Shown here piece after piece: positions 1 through 10,210 of a DNA stretch of 64,000 nt. A model generated the notes under the pieces. It was not told the origin of the DNA, did not search any database, and saw nothing but the letters and a program-made list of their open reading frames with translations. This DNA is from Symmetrospora coprosmae (taxonomy: Eukaryota; Basidiomycota; Cystobasidiomycetes; Symmetrosporaceae). The stretch is taken from NCBI GenBank assembly GCA_008802785.1, contig VUYT01000024.1, positions 1 through 64,000 of the forward strand, read 5' to 3'. The translations under genes and the position numbers were made by a program. Positions within the stretch are counted from its first letter, which is position 1; the number at the start of each line of letters is the position of its first letter.

Positions 1-179
1 GGAGGGGGACGGGGGCAGAATAGCCTCTGTCTCTGTGCGTAAACGCGTCTTCTCTGTGGCTGATGTGTGTGGGCTGAGGAGAAAGCAGTAGTGAGGCGCG
101 TCTGGCTTTCGAGGGACGAGCTCCGAGCTCTCTCAGTCTCGTGCACACCCGACGGCACTCTGCGTCAGGATGCCCAGAT

Positions 180-224
180 AGCAGCAGCAACAGCAGCAGC
201 AGCAGCAGCAGTACCAGCAGCAGA
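180..224 (+). repeat. CAG/GCA microsatellite upstream of PAN2
   Basis: A near-perfect run of CAG triplets lies between an ATG at 67 and the conserved PAN2 start at 277. In the PAN2 frame it reads as GCA, giving an alanine run. It is either 5' leader or the coding part of an N-terminal extension. Confidence 0.85.
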
Positions 225-276
225 AGAGGCTTCAGCAGCACATATTGCTGTCGCTCTGACCCGCCCCCGCTCAGCC

Positions 277-3200
277 ATGAGCTGGCACGAGGATAGCCGG
301 ACGTACCTCCCTGGAGTGCAGTGCCTGGCTTTCGATGCATATCAGGACCTCCTCTGGACGGGGACAAGCTCCGGGCACGTATCGAGCTACTTCACAAAGC
401 GAGAGTACAACTATGGACGGTACACGGCTTACCGCGGCCATCCGCCCGGAGCTGCCACGCGAGAGGTGCTCGTCGACGATAGAGGCGTGCTTTCGGTCGG
501 AGGTACCATCAAGCTCGCAAACAGGCGTGGACTGGCACTGTGGAATCTGAGGTTGGTCGGCTATGTAGCTAAAGGTGTCGCGGACTCCGGCCTGGAGCTG
601 ATCTCGCTGGTTCTTTCCGCTCTTCCAATGCGCACGATCACCTCCCGGCTCCGACAATGACGATGCTCCTGGATGATACGGTGCCTCGGGCAGCGAGGGA
701 GCCAATTGGACAAGTGCATGCTATTCCAACGCTTCCGGCTCGGAAGTGGTTGCTGGAGGAACAAACGTCCTCGGAGGCGTGCAACCGGACGTCATCAGCA
801 TCAACGCGAGCACCGGAACCGTTCTCCGCAGGGTGGGTCGCAGCGCTTCGTCGCCCATGTCCACGTCCTCTTCTGATCACTAGCCCTTGCGACTTCCGCC
901 TGAGCAGGTCCAGAACACATCGTCTGTCTCGTTCGTGCGGCGCTCGACTCTTCTATGCTGCGGCCAAGCCGATGGGCGGATAGCCCTGCGGGACCCTCGT
1001 ACCCTGCGCGTCGAGCAGACCATCACTGCCCACATGAGTGGCCTGTCAGGCCTCGAAGTCGAGGGCAACCATCTTTTTACCATTGGCTACTCCCTTAGGT
1101 AAGCCAAGGGTAATCTCTCGCTGCTCAAACCTCGAGAAAGCCAGGAGCCTGAAGCATGTGCCCGCTCTCGCAGTCGCCACGGCGTACCAGTGGTCGACCC
1201 GCTCGTCAAGGTGTTTGACGTACGCGCCATGCGTCCACTCACCTCGATCTCGTTCCCATCGCTACCCGCCTACATCAAGCCACACCCGCGGAACAGCAAC
1301 ACGCTGATTGCAGTGTCCGCCCAGGGCCAACTACAAGTGTCTGATCTATCCAACCCTTCCAACGTCTCTTTCGCGAACGTCGAGACCGACTCGTACCTCA
1401 CGACAATGGCGATTGCGCCAACGGGCGAGGGGCTAGCTTTCGGCGATGCAGACGGGCTGCTGCATCTGTGGAGCGCAGCCGAGTACGGCACCGCACCGAA
1501 ATACACGCGCTTCGACCAGCCGATCGAGATGCCCGAACCGCCAGAGCCCGTCAAGCAGGTCAACTGGAGCAGCGACACCCCGCTGGGCATGATTGGCATG
1601 CCCTACTACGACCAGCCCCTGCTCTCCATCATTCCCTGGGCCAACTATTCGTCACCCTATAGCCCGCACGGGCAGCCGCCGCAGAAGATCGACCAGGCGC
1701 TGTTGGCAAGCATGAAGACGGTCGACTTTGTCGGATATGCAGTCAACCCAAAGACGACAAAGCGCAACCAGGCCGTCCTGCGCGGCGGGAACATGCGCGA
1801 GGCAAAGCGCAAGATGGACGTTCCGCTGTTTCGGAGTGAGCGGGAGCGGGAGAAGGCCAGCCGTCGAAAGCAGCGCAAGAAGAGCGAGCCCGTGAGGCTT
1901 GACGTGTCTGTCCGAAAGTCGAGGCTCGTCTGACACACGGCTGAACCTCTTCTCGCACAGCTGGCCGAGGATACTGAGGAGGAGGAAGGGGAGGCTGCAG
2001 CAGCTGCTATCCCTCGCTACTATCGCAAAGTCGAGATCAAATACAGCAAATTCGGCGTCGAAGATTTCGACTTTGAGTGTGTAGAGGCGGGTCGCCAAGT
2101 TGCTGTCTTCGTCTTAGCTGACGGCATGTCTCCAGATTCTACAACAAGACCGCATACAGCGGACTGGAAACCCACATCCTCAACTCCTATACCAACTCGC
2201 TGCTCCAGGTGCTGCGGTATCTCCGGCCCGTCTGCAAGCTGGCCGAAGGTCACGTATGGACATCTTGCCCAAGGGAGAATTGCTTCTTGTGCGAGGCCGG
2301 CTTCCTCTTCAAAATGCTGCGAGACGCCAAGGGGATCAACTGCCAAGCAACCAACTTCTCGAAAGCTTTTGGGACGAACCAGCAGGGTGGGTAGTTTGGA
2401 GGTGCAGGCGCGCTGGCCCAAAGCCTCGGGATGATCCGCTGACTCGTTCCACCTGATCGGCATAATCAGCGGCTGCGCTCGGTCTCATGGACGTGGATGA
2501 GTCCAGCTCCTCGCAAGCAGCGTACTCTTCCCTCATCCAGACCTTCAATCGCTTCCTCCTCGAGTGCATGGGCGCAGAAGCAGACGTCAAGCCGCACAAC
2601 CAGCGCATCCTTCATCAACGAGAAGGAGTCGACGAGGCTCCTTCGCATGCATCGGCGCTCTCCCAGCTGGTCGGTTTGCTTGTTCGGACAGCCACAACGT
2701 GTAAAGCTTGCGGGTACCAGATCTCACGGGACTCAACAACGAACGTGCTCGACTTTGTCTATCCCGCGAAGGTGCATTTAGCTCTAGTTCGCGGGTGTAC
2801 CAGCGGCTGATTCAGCAGATCCATTACACAGGCCCTTTCCAACGAGGTCCAGCCGAGGACAGACTTTGCTGCCATCCTGCAGGCGTCTGTGGCGCGTGAG
2901 GCATCGACAAAGATCAGCTGTCCGCACTGCAGGAGCATGACGAACGCGCGAGTGGCGCGCGAACTGGCGGGGCCCGATCTTCCTGCCGTCCTGACGATCA
3001 ATACCGCCGTGCACACCTCGGACCACATGGAGGTCTGGCTCGACAGCGTCACCAAGAAGAACGACGCGGCTCGCTTCTTGCAGCCGAGATTCTCGATTAG
3101 CCGTTCTGGAAAGCGGGTGACGGCACTGAGAGATGAGGCGGCATTCGTCCCCTCGGACGAAGTCGTCTACGAGCTGCAGGTGAGGTGAACTTTAAGACGC

Positions 3201-4703
3201 AGCTTGATGACGAGGAATGCTGACTGTCCGTTCGTATAGGCTATGGTTGTGCAGATACAGGCAGAAGATGATCCCGCGCACCTCGTCTCGCTTGTCAAGA
3301 GTGAGTTCTGGCCGTGGCGGGGAGAGTATGAACCGCTACAAACGAGATTTCTATTGTATCCTGTCCCTAGTCCCCAAAGCAGAGGGCGAGTCGAGCGGCT
3401 GGCACATCTTCAACGATTTTTTGGTCCGGCCTATCAGCGAGGAGGAGGCATTGAGCTTTGCGGGGACGTGGAAGGTAAGCCACTGCGCTCTGCTCCGAGA
3501 CTGTTCAATTCAGGCGTCTAAGCAGCTGTATCGCACCATCTGCAGATTCCTGCCATTCTCTACTATCAGCGGGCAGACGCCGATGATCTCATAGACTATA
3601 GTATCCTTGAAGTCCCACCGGACAAGAGCATCCTGACTATGGACTATTCAATCTCGAAGTAAGCCGCGAAACGACCAGACGCTGCGTGCAGACACAGTCT
3701 GATCGATGCTTGCGGCTACTCCAACCTGTCAGACACAGGAAGTCCAGCATGATCAAGCACGAAATCCTCCAACCTCAAGATCTGCCTCGGGAAGGGACGC
3801 TCATTGCCATCGATGCCGAATTTGTCTCCTTGCAACAAGAAGAGGTTGAGTACCGGTCGGATGGCACAAAGAAGCTCATCCGTCCAAGTCGCATGGCTCT
3901 TGCGCGGGTTTCGGTTGTCAGGGGCGAGGGAGAAGCGACGGGCGTGCCTTTCATCGATGATCACATCCAGGTCAGCGAGCCCATCGTCGACTATCTGACA
4001 GAGTTCTCTGGGATACGGCGTGGGTCGAGCGGTCTTTATCGACAAGCGTGTCCCACTACAACTGAGAACTCTTCGACATGCAGCTGGTGATCTCGAGACG
4101 AGCAAGTCGCAACATACCCTAGTCCCCTCCAAGGTGGCTTACAAAAAGCTGCGGCTACTCGTCGACATGGGCTGCACCTTCATCGGGCACGGTCTGAACA
4201 AGGACTTCCGAATCATCAGTATGTCCGCTCCGCCGCCCTCGTCGGCTTGGTCCATGTACATAGCTGAGGCTCGGAGCTGTCGTCCCGCAGACATATTTGT
4301 CCCTGCCGCGCAGATTGTCGACACGGTCAACATCTACCACCTCCCGCACCGACACCGGAAGATCTCGCTCAAGTTCCTGTCGTGGATCGTGCTCCAGCAA
4401 GACATCCAGTCCTCCGGCTCGCACGACTCGGTCGAAGATGCGCGCACCGCGCTGCAGCTGTATGAAAAGTACAGCCAGCTCGAGATTGAAGGCCGCTGGG
4501 ACGTCATTCTCGACGACATCTACCGCGAGGGCGGAAAGCTGGGATGGAAGGTACCAGGGAGCAACGACAAGATGCAGGTCTCGCCCATGATGGCGCATCG
4601 AGCTGAAGTCGTTGGTGCGGACGGGAATAACGGGTCAGCAACCCTAATGCGAGATGATGCACTGCCGTTGGCAATGGACAGGCTGGGCTTGCACGGTCCT
4701 TAA
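277..4703 (+). CDS. PAN2: PAN2, catalytic subunit of the Pan2-Pan3 poly(A) nuclease
   Basis: Cytoplasmic deadenylase that trims mRNA poly(A) tails together with Pan3. Fourteen exons fit one frame: 277-551, 694-832, 908-1098, 1174-1891, 1961-2076, 2136-2386, 2470-2771, 2832-3179, 3240-3300, 3380-3474, 3546-3658, 3739-4019, 4084-4218, 4291-4703 (1145 aa, near the family length). The order is WD40-like N-terminal half, ubiquitin-hydrolase-like domain without catalytic Cys (starts about EFYNKTAYSGLETH), then a DEDD exonuclease. The nuclease residues are visible: Asp and Glu in LIAIDAEFVSL, Asp in GHGLNKDFRII, and His/Asp in HDSVEDAR. The frame is open upstream to an ATG at 67, which would add 70 residues including an Ala run; 277 is preferred because MSWHEDSRTY begins the conserved region. 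Confidence 0.93.
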
Positions 4704-5038
4704 GGCAATGAGTCGGAAAGCAATGTTGTTGTAGAGGGAAGCAGGCGAATATTTGCAACCATTGCATTGCATTGCTCTGTCGACCCGTCTGTGTGACCAG
4801 CCGAATGTGAAGAGCCGAGACCGAATGACTACATGACAGACTACCTGGCTTGCGAACCGACGAACGAAGATGGGAGATGTTTGGAGGTATACAGGCACCG
4901 AGGTACAAGTTGAGACTGATGAAAAAGGAAGTGAAACGAGTGGGTGTGCAGCACGTACTCTGCTACGGAGAGGGACTGAAGGGTGATTGCAAGCACAGAG
5001 TAGATTGATGCACCTGGCGGATATGAAGGTCGTCTCCA
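4704..5038. other. Convergent intergenic, PAN2 / G-alpha 3' ends
   Basis: 335 nt between two convergent stop codons. I see no further gene; it should hold both 3' UTRs and polyadenylation signals. Confidence 0.6.
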
Positions 5039-6925
5039 TCAAATCAAGCCCTGTGAATCGCGACAAGTCAGCTTAAAGGGCGCTCGAACAGAGAGTGTTC
5101 GAAGAGAGCGTATTTACCGTTGCGGCGAGGTTGGTTTTGATGCTGGGACGCACGAAGCCAAAATGAGCGTTCCGTCCGTGTCAAGCCCCTCAAAGCGGAT
5201 GGAAACCTACATGTAGTCCTGAAGTGCGCTCAAGACGAACGAGATCTGCTGCTTGTCGGTGGCACAGGTGAAGTGCGAGTAGAGGCGCTTGCTTGGATTC
5301 TTGAGCAGGCTGCTGAAGTGGTTGAGCATGTATGCCGAAGCCGACGGCCATTCGCCGTCGCCCTGGTACTGAGGCATGTAGTGCGCCAGCGGGCTGACGG
5401 CGAGCTTTGCCTTGAAGAGGTCCGTCTTGTTCATGAACAGCACGAGAGACGACTGTGCGAACCAGCGCGAGTTGGAAACGCTGTCCCACAGCGTCGACGC
5501 CTCGTCTATGCGGTTTGTCGACTCGTCCTCGTACAGCGTCTGGTCGTACTCGCTGATGGCAATGATGAAGATTAGACATTGCACGCCCTCAAAGCAGTGG
5601 ATCCACTGCGAGATGCCCGAACTATTAGCATGGTCGTCACGGCGAGATTCGAGGCGCCACTGCACCCACCTTCTTTCGCTCGCTTCGCTGCCCTCCGACG
5701 TCGAACACGCGGTAGATGAGGTCGCGAACGGTGAACTTGACCTCGGAGATACCGGTCGTCTTGACTCGAGCACGAATGATGTCCTCGTCGGTGGGAACGT
5801 AGTCGCGTGCGCCGAACCTCCTGATCTCGGTGAAGAAGCTGTGCGGGTGCAAGCCGTCAGCGGCTGGCACCACGGGCGGACGAGTGAGGCAGAGAAAGGA
5901 GACTTACTACGACGCCGAGTCGTTCAGCTGGAACTCCCTGCTGCGCGCGACACATTCCCGGATGGCTGGGTCTTGCCACAGCTGCGCAATGGCATTCGTG
6001 ACTTCGGGAGTGAGAGTCTCGTCCGCGACCTCGGCATTTGAAACGAGAGCGGCATTCTGCTCATTCTGGTGCGCGACAGGACTGCCACCGAGCTCGGGGA
6101 GTGCAGCACTGGAGTTTGGGGAAAGGGAGAGTGGCGAAAGTGAAGGTCAGCTTCAGCGTGTCTCGCGGCAGGGTGTCTCGGATTCAAGGTGAAAGCAGTC
6201 ACACACAGTACGGTCTGCATACTCTGCAGAGCATTGGCAGCCATGACCTCGCGGTAACCCTGTCATGCGTTCGGGTCAGCTTGGGGCTGGCAACCGGCAA
6301 GTCTCCCTTTGAAACGCACATATCGTTCCTCATCGGCGAAAGGGTACCCGTAGGTAAGACGCATCTGCTTGACGATCGTACTGTGTGCGTGCCATCACCG
6401 CGTCAGCTTGCGGCTGCCTATACGCTCAAGCGCGTCCTGGCCGACACGTGATGCGCTCCGTACCTTTTCCCGCTTTCTGGCGGCAGAGTCAGCGAGGGTT
6501 TGAGAGCACATGCGAAGGATGCGGCATCAGCGACGTGTGCATGCATGGCTATCGTCTGTGCACTCTTATGCACCTCCTGCACCGAGCAGCAGCATCTTGA
6601 TCTCCTTCCTGCAGGTGGGGGGCAAAGGGCTTCTCGTCAGCCCAGCGCAGCAGGCGCAGAGGGGGAGGAGGCTCTCGGACCCCCTTCTGGCGGCGCAGGA
6701 TGAGGACCTCCCTGGACGACTCACTTTGACAGCTGCCGGTCCTGCTTGAGCTGCGCCTCAATCATGTCGTTCCTGGTTGTGTGCACGTATGGCTGCAACA
6801 GTCAGCCCTGCTATCGCTCTCCCTCTCTCCCTCCCTGTGGGCCCCTGTCGCGCTCCCTCTTCAGGCACAACCCACCTCTTCCTTGCCTCATCGTCGACGA
6901 CGGGCTGAGATGCTCCACAACCCAT
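5039..6925 (-). CDS. Heterotrimeric G-protein alpha subunit
   Basis: Membrane-anchored GTP switch coupling receptors (pheromone or nutrient) to effectors. Eleven exons, minus strand: 6876-6925, 6725-6772, 6574-6608, 6464-6476, 6320-6380, 6207-6259, 5911-6108, 5670-5838, 5211-5605, 5118-5142, 5039-5050; 352 aa, the standard G-alpha length. It starts MGCGASQP, an N-myristoylation and palmitoylation signal. Visible G motifs are GAGESGKS (P-loop), ARVKTTG (switch I arginine), [12 protein letters not shown] (switch II), NKTD and TCATD. The C-terminus, the receptor contact, is NLAATGLI. The P-loop is spread over three exons, the middle one only 13 nt (6464-6476, ESGKS). I did not assign the fungal Gpa class: the IVKQM after the P-loop and the C-terminus do not match one class cleanly from memory. 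Confidence 0.95.
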
Positions 6926-8362
6926 GGCTAGAAGCGACGAAGGAGTAGTGGTCTGGTGTGGTTATCTCTCGTCTTACTCGCGTGCTCGAGGGCGAAGACG
7001 ACAACGGCGGCGGCGGAAGAGAGTGCAGGGCGTGCGCGTGTGGGAAGCGAAAGAAGGGGGGCCGACGTCGACGACGTCAGAGACCAGGAGGAGAGGGGCT
7101 AGTGAGTGTAACCTTGTTCGAGTTCGAACTGCAGAGCCTGAAGAGTGCACGCAGTGGAGAGGTGATGAGGCAGACAGACAGGAGACAGAGCAGAGTTGTG
7201 TGCAAAGTCTCCTCGACTTCAAAACCTCCCCCGTCGTGCCCGGACCTCCTCCACCTTCGCGGATCCCGGCTCGCGCACGGACCGACACCTGCGCAACGCG
7301 GAGGGGCGGGGAAACGGAAGCCCAGCATGAGCACGACCCTTGCGGATCCCACCCGGCGAACACGGACCAAGCGCATGCGAGCCTTTGCTGGCGTGTGCGC
7401 GTGTGCAACCCTGACCGATAACGCCCTCGTCGCCGTGATCTTTGCGCTCGTGGCATACAGTAGTCCGCTGCAATGGCTAGCAGATCCTGTATAAGCTGTT
7501 CCCGGCTGCCGACAGCCGCCTCGGCGCTCAACTGCAGTCGCATGTCCACACCGAGCGCCTCAAGCTCTTGTTTCTCTCCTGTCAACGTGCTCCGCTCAAC
7601 CTCCGCGCTTGCGACGCCGTCCTGTTCAACCCTAAGTCTAACGCCTGTGCTTTCGTCGGTGGACAGCTCTCACTACGCCGCTCGCTCGGCAATACTCCAT
7701 GGGGGCTTGAGCTAGTGAGAGGTGTGCCTGTCCGGCACGGGGCGGCCTGCGCTTCTATCGTTGAGTATGTCCGCAGCTTCCCCTGCCGCGCAAGACCGCT
7801 TGCAGGCGCGTCATCTACGGCATGTCAGAGCCTAATAGTACTCTGAGGTTGATTGCGCAAACACCTCGCCCGTCGTGATAAGCAACGGTTGGAGGGGCGA
7901 GCGGTGTGGTCGGACATGGTGCTCGCCGCGCCATTCGTTGCTGCCCTTTGGGAGGAAGCTGCATACATTCGGCAGCTGCCAGAGACAGACACGCTGTTCC
8001 TACTGATTTCTGTGAGAGTAGGCTCGCTTTCTTTCCCCGATGGCGAAGCACCTCCTGCCGAAGAGCATGGTGCATGTGATACAGCTCATCGCAAGACCGC
8101 GACAGGTCGGGCGGGAAGACTAGGTGGGCGGGATAGGATAGCGAATGTGAGTACCGGGTCCTTTCGAGGCTTTGCAGCATCGGACATGAATGAGGCAAGA
8201 TATGAGTTGGGCGTGCATGCTGTGGCAGATCCTTCTAGGGGCTACAGAGGCGGTCGGGGACTTCTGGTATTGCGGCTTCAGCTCTTGCGAACGAAGAGAC
8301 AAGCTTGGAAAGCTGACATCGGGTATGAACAGATGCGGTAAAGGTGGTCCGCAGGCGGCCGT
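6926..8362. other. 1.4 kb stretch, mostly no supported gene
   Basis: Upstream of the G-alpha start and downstream of RCF1 (both minus strand). It holds G-alpha promoter and leader sequence and the possible coiled-coil exon described separately (7459-7666). Several long open frames here overlap on both strands and show no family motif. Confidence 0.4.
7459..7666 (-). other. Possible coiled-coil exon of an unmodelled gene
   Basis: On the minus strand one frame reads as a charged heptad-like stretch (TLTGEKQELEALGVDMRLQL, then SREQLIQDLLAIAADY) and runs exactly into a donor-like GTATGC at 7458. Likely acceptors lie just upstream. I could not link it to a start, a stop or a neighbouring exon, and no family is recognised. 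It may be a real exon of a small coiled-coil protein or a chance frame. Confidence 0.25.
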
Positions 8363-9009
8363 CTAAGCGATCGTCGGTGGTAATGTCGAAGGTGGTGCTG
8401 GCGTGGTCGCTTGGGGAACTGCCGTCTGAGCTGCGTGCGCCTGTTCCGCTCGGTTCATTGATTTTGCAAAATCTTGGTCGCGTTCGCTCTTCTCCTTGGA
8501 TGCGGCTTCCGCCTTCTTCTGCCGCAGGCGCGCCTCGCCGTAGTATATGCTACCCCCGAGTGCAGCTGAGTACGGACAGTCAATGCGAGTGAGAACCGTG
8601 CAACGGAAGAATACAGTGAGACCAGTGTGGAGAAAAGAGGCCTGTCAGTCGTAGGTCCGCAAAGAGCAGAGAGCAAGGTCACGCACCAACAACCGTGAAG
8701 CCTTGCGCGGCGACTCGAAAGCGCAGCATCCGGTTGAACTGCGCTCGATTTCCTTTGCGCATCGAGTTGGTTGCCAAGATCAGAGCCGCCGTGGTGAGTA
8801 CCATGCCTGTTGCAGCGTTGCGAGCCGATGTCGTCAGCACGGTCTCCCGACCTTGCATGCTCACGGCCAGCTCTCGCGGCTGAAGGAGCATAAGGATGCC
8901 AATGCTCACCAACAGGCACCAGGGGCTCTTCCTTTCCCTTGCGCAGCGTCTTCTCCCATGCCGTTTCGCGCTCTGGGTCTGCCGTGACGACCTGTGTGGT
9001 GTTCGACAT
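8363..9009 (-). CDS. RCF1: RCF1, HIG1-domain respiratory supercomplex factor
   Basis: Mitochondrial inner-membrane protein that helps assemble and modulate cytochrome c oxidase and the III-IV supercomplex. Three exons: 8910-9009, 8687-8806, 8363-8565 (140 aa). After a short N-terminus comes EKTLRKGKEEPLVPV, two membrane spans (MVLTTAALILATN and a second after RVAAQGFTVV), and between them the HIG1 signature SMRKGN..QFNRMLRFRVAAQG. A charged, then Pro/Ala/Thr-rich tail follows (SIYYGEARLRQKKAEAASKE). The upstream neighbour, COX23, is divergent and also serves cytochrome oxidase. Confidence 0.93.
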
Positions 9010-9345
9010 TGCAAAAGGCGTGTGTCGATGGAGCTGAAGCCTAGCCGGGGCGGACAACAGCGAGGAGTTAGCTGGACGCTTTAGGTCGACAGCCAGAGCA
9101 GTTGCGCACTAATGAAGCTGTCCCTGGCCAATGCAAGAGTGATTTGGCGGATGTAGAGCGGTACCAAGCTGCCGAGATCTCCGAGAAGCTGCAGCCACCA
9201 AGGTCGATCGGTACTCCAGGACGAGCCTCACTGACGGTGCTCTTCTGTCTCGAACGACCCATCCAACACAACATCTACAGCACAATTCGCAGCTGCTCCG
9301 TATCAGGCCTTCACCCGTTGACCTGCAACCTCTCCGCCGTTCGCA
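9010..9345. promoter_or_regulatory. Divergent RCF1 / COX23 promoter
   Basis: 336 nt separate the two start codons. Both products act on cytochrome c oxidase, so shared control is plausible. I did not identify a specific factor site. Confidence 0.5.
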
Positions 9346-9721
9346 ATGACGAGCCAGTTCACCGGGACGTACCGCCCAAAGCATGCGAAAGAGCCAGTCC
9401 TTGACGGCTCGCCGAACTCGGTCGACGAGGTCCCCAAGGATTACAAGGAGATCTTCGACTCTCGCGCAGCGCACTCGAAGTGTGCGTCGGACCTCACTGC
9501 GCCGCTCAACCGTTGTCAGGAGCCGGGCTGATGGTCGTGCTCCGCATTGTGCCACAGTCGTGGACCCATGCGAGAACGCACGCAAGGAGTCGATGAAGTG
9601 TCTAGACGTCAACAACTACAATCGCGACGCATGCTCAGAGTTCTTCAAGTCATATCGCGAATGCAAGCGGCGCTGGCTGGACCAGCGGAGGGACGACCGC
9701 AGAGCTGGGAAGGATGTCTAG
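9346..9721 (+). CDS. COX23: COX23-like twin CX9C protein
   Basis: Small CHCH protein of the mitochondrial intermembrane space needed for cytochrome oxidase assembly, imported by the Mia40 relay. Two exons: 9346-9481 and 9558-9721 (99 aa). The twin CX9C motif is in exon 2: the first cysteine pair flanks ENARKESMK, the second lies in CSEFFKSYREC, with YNRD between. The run LDVNNYNRD..C..FF.SYREC is the Cox23 signature. The donor was chosen at AAGT|GTGCGT because it restores SKFVDPCE; without splicing, exon 1 runs into a stop at 9529-9531. Confidence 0.9.
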
Positions 9722-10210
9722 CTTGACAGTCGCCAGGCAGCCTGATTTCCTTGTCGTTGGATCGAGGTGGATAGGGAGTAGCATGAGCGACATCGGGCAG
9801 TCACGCAGCGTCGCATTCGTCGGAGTGTGGGTGCGCTGCTGGCAACGTGAGGGGAGGATCGCTCAAGGTGCGAGAACGCGGACTCATGAGGACCCGCAGA
9901 AACGCAGTGGGTAGCGCGTCGCAGCAGCACAGAGCTGAACACACGCGCCATCGCGACACTTCGATGGCGTTAGTCGCTTGGGTCAAGGGACCGCTGTCGA
10001 GACAGCCTCTCCGCTCCTGCGAACGACACACGCCATGCCGAGTGATACTGTTGTTGTACGAGTGCATCTCACGGCAAAGCAGGGTACCGGCATATATAGT
10101 AGCCATATCTCACCAAGTACTGGTGGGAGCGGCAAAGTTATGAAGCGCAACGGCCGGGCCAGCCGATGCGCGTTCCAAGCATCTAACGACCCGTCTATGC
10201 ACGACAGCAT
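9722..10210. other. Convergent intergenic, COX23 / SSZ1
   Basis: 489 nt with no gene I can support; 3' regions of two convergent genes. Confidence 0.5.

Noticed and set aside
7853-8341. 162-codon plus-strand frame
   Set aside because: No motif, no clear start context, overlaps other equally long frames on the opposite strand.
8455-9057. 200-codon minus-strand frame over RCF1
   Set aside because: Its N-terminal part is RCF1 exon 1, but the rest reads the second exon in the wrong frame; splicing restores the HIG1 domain.
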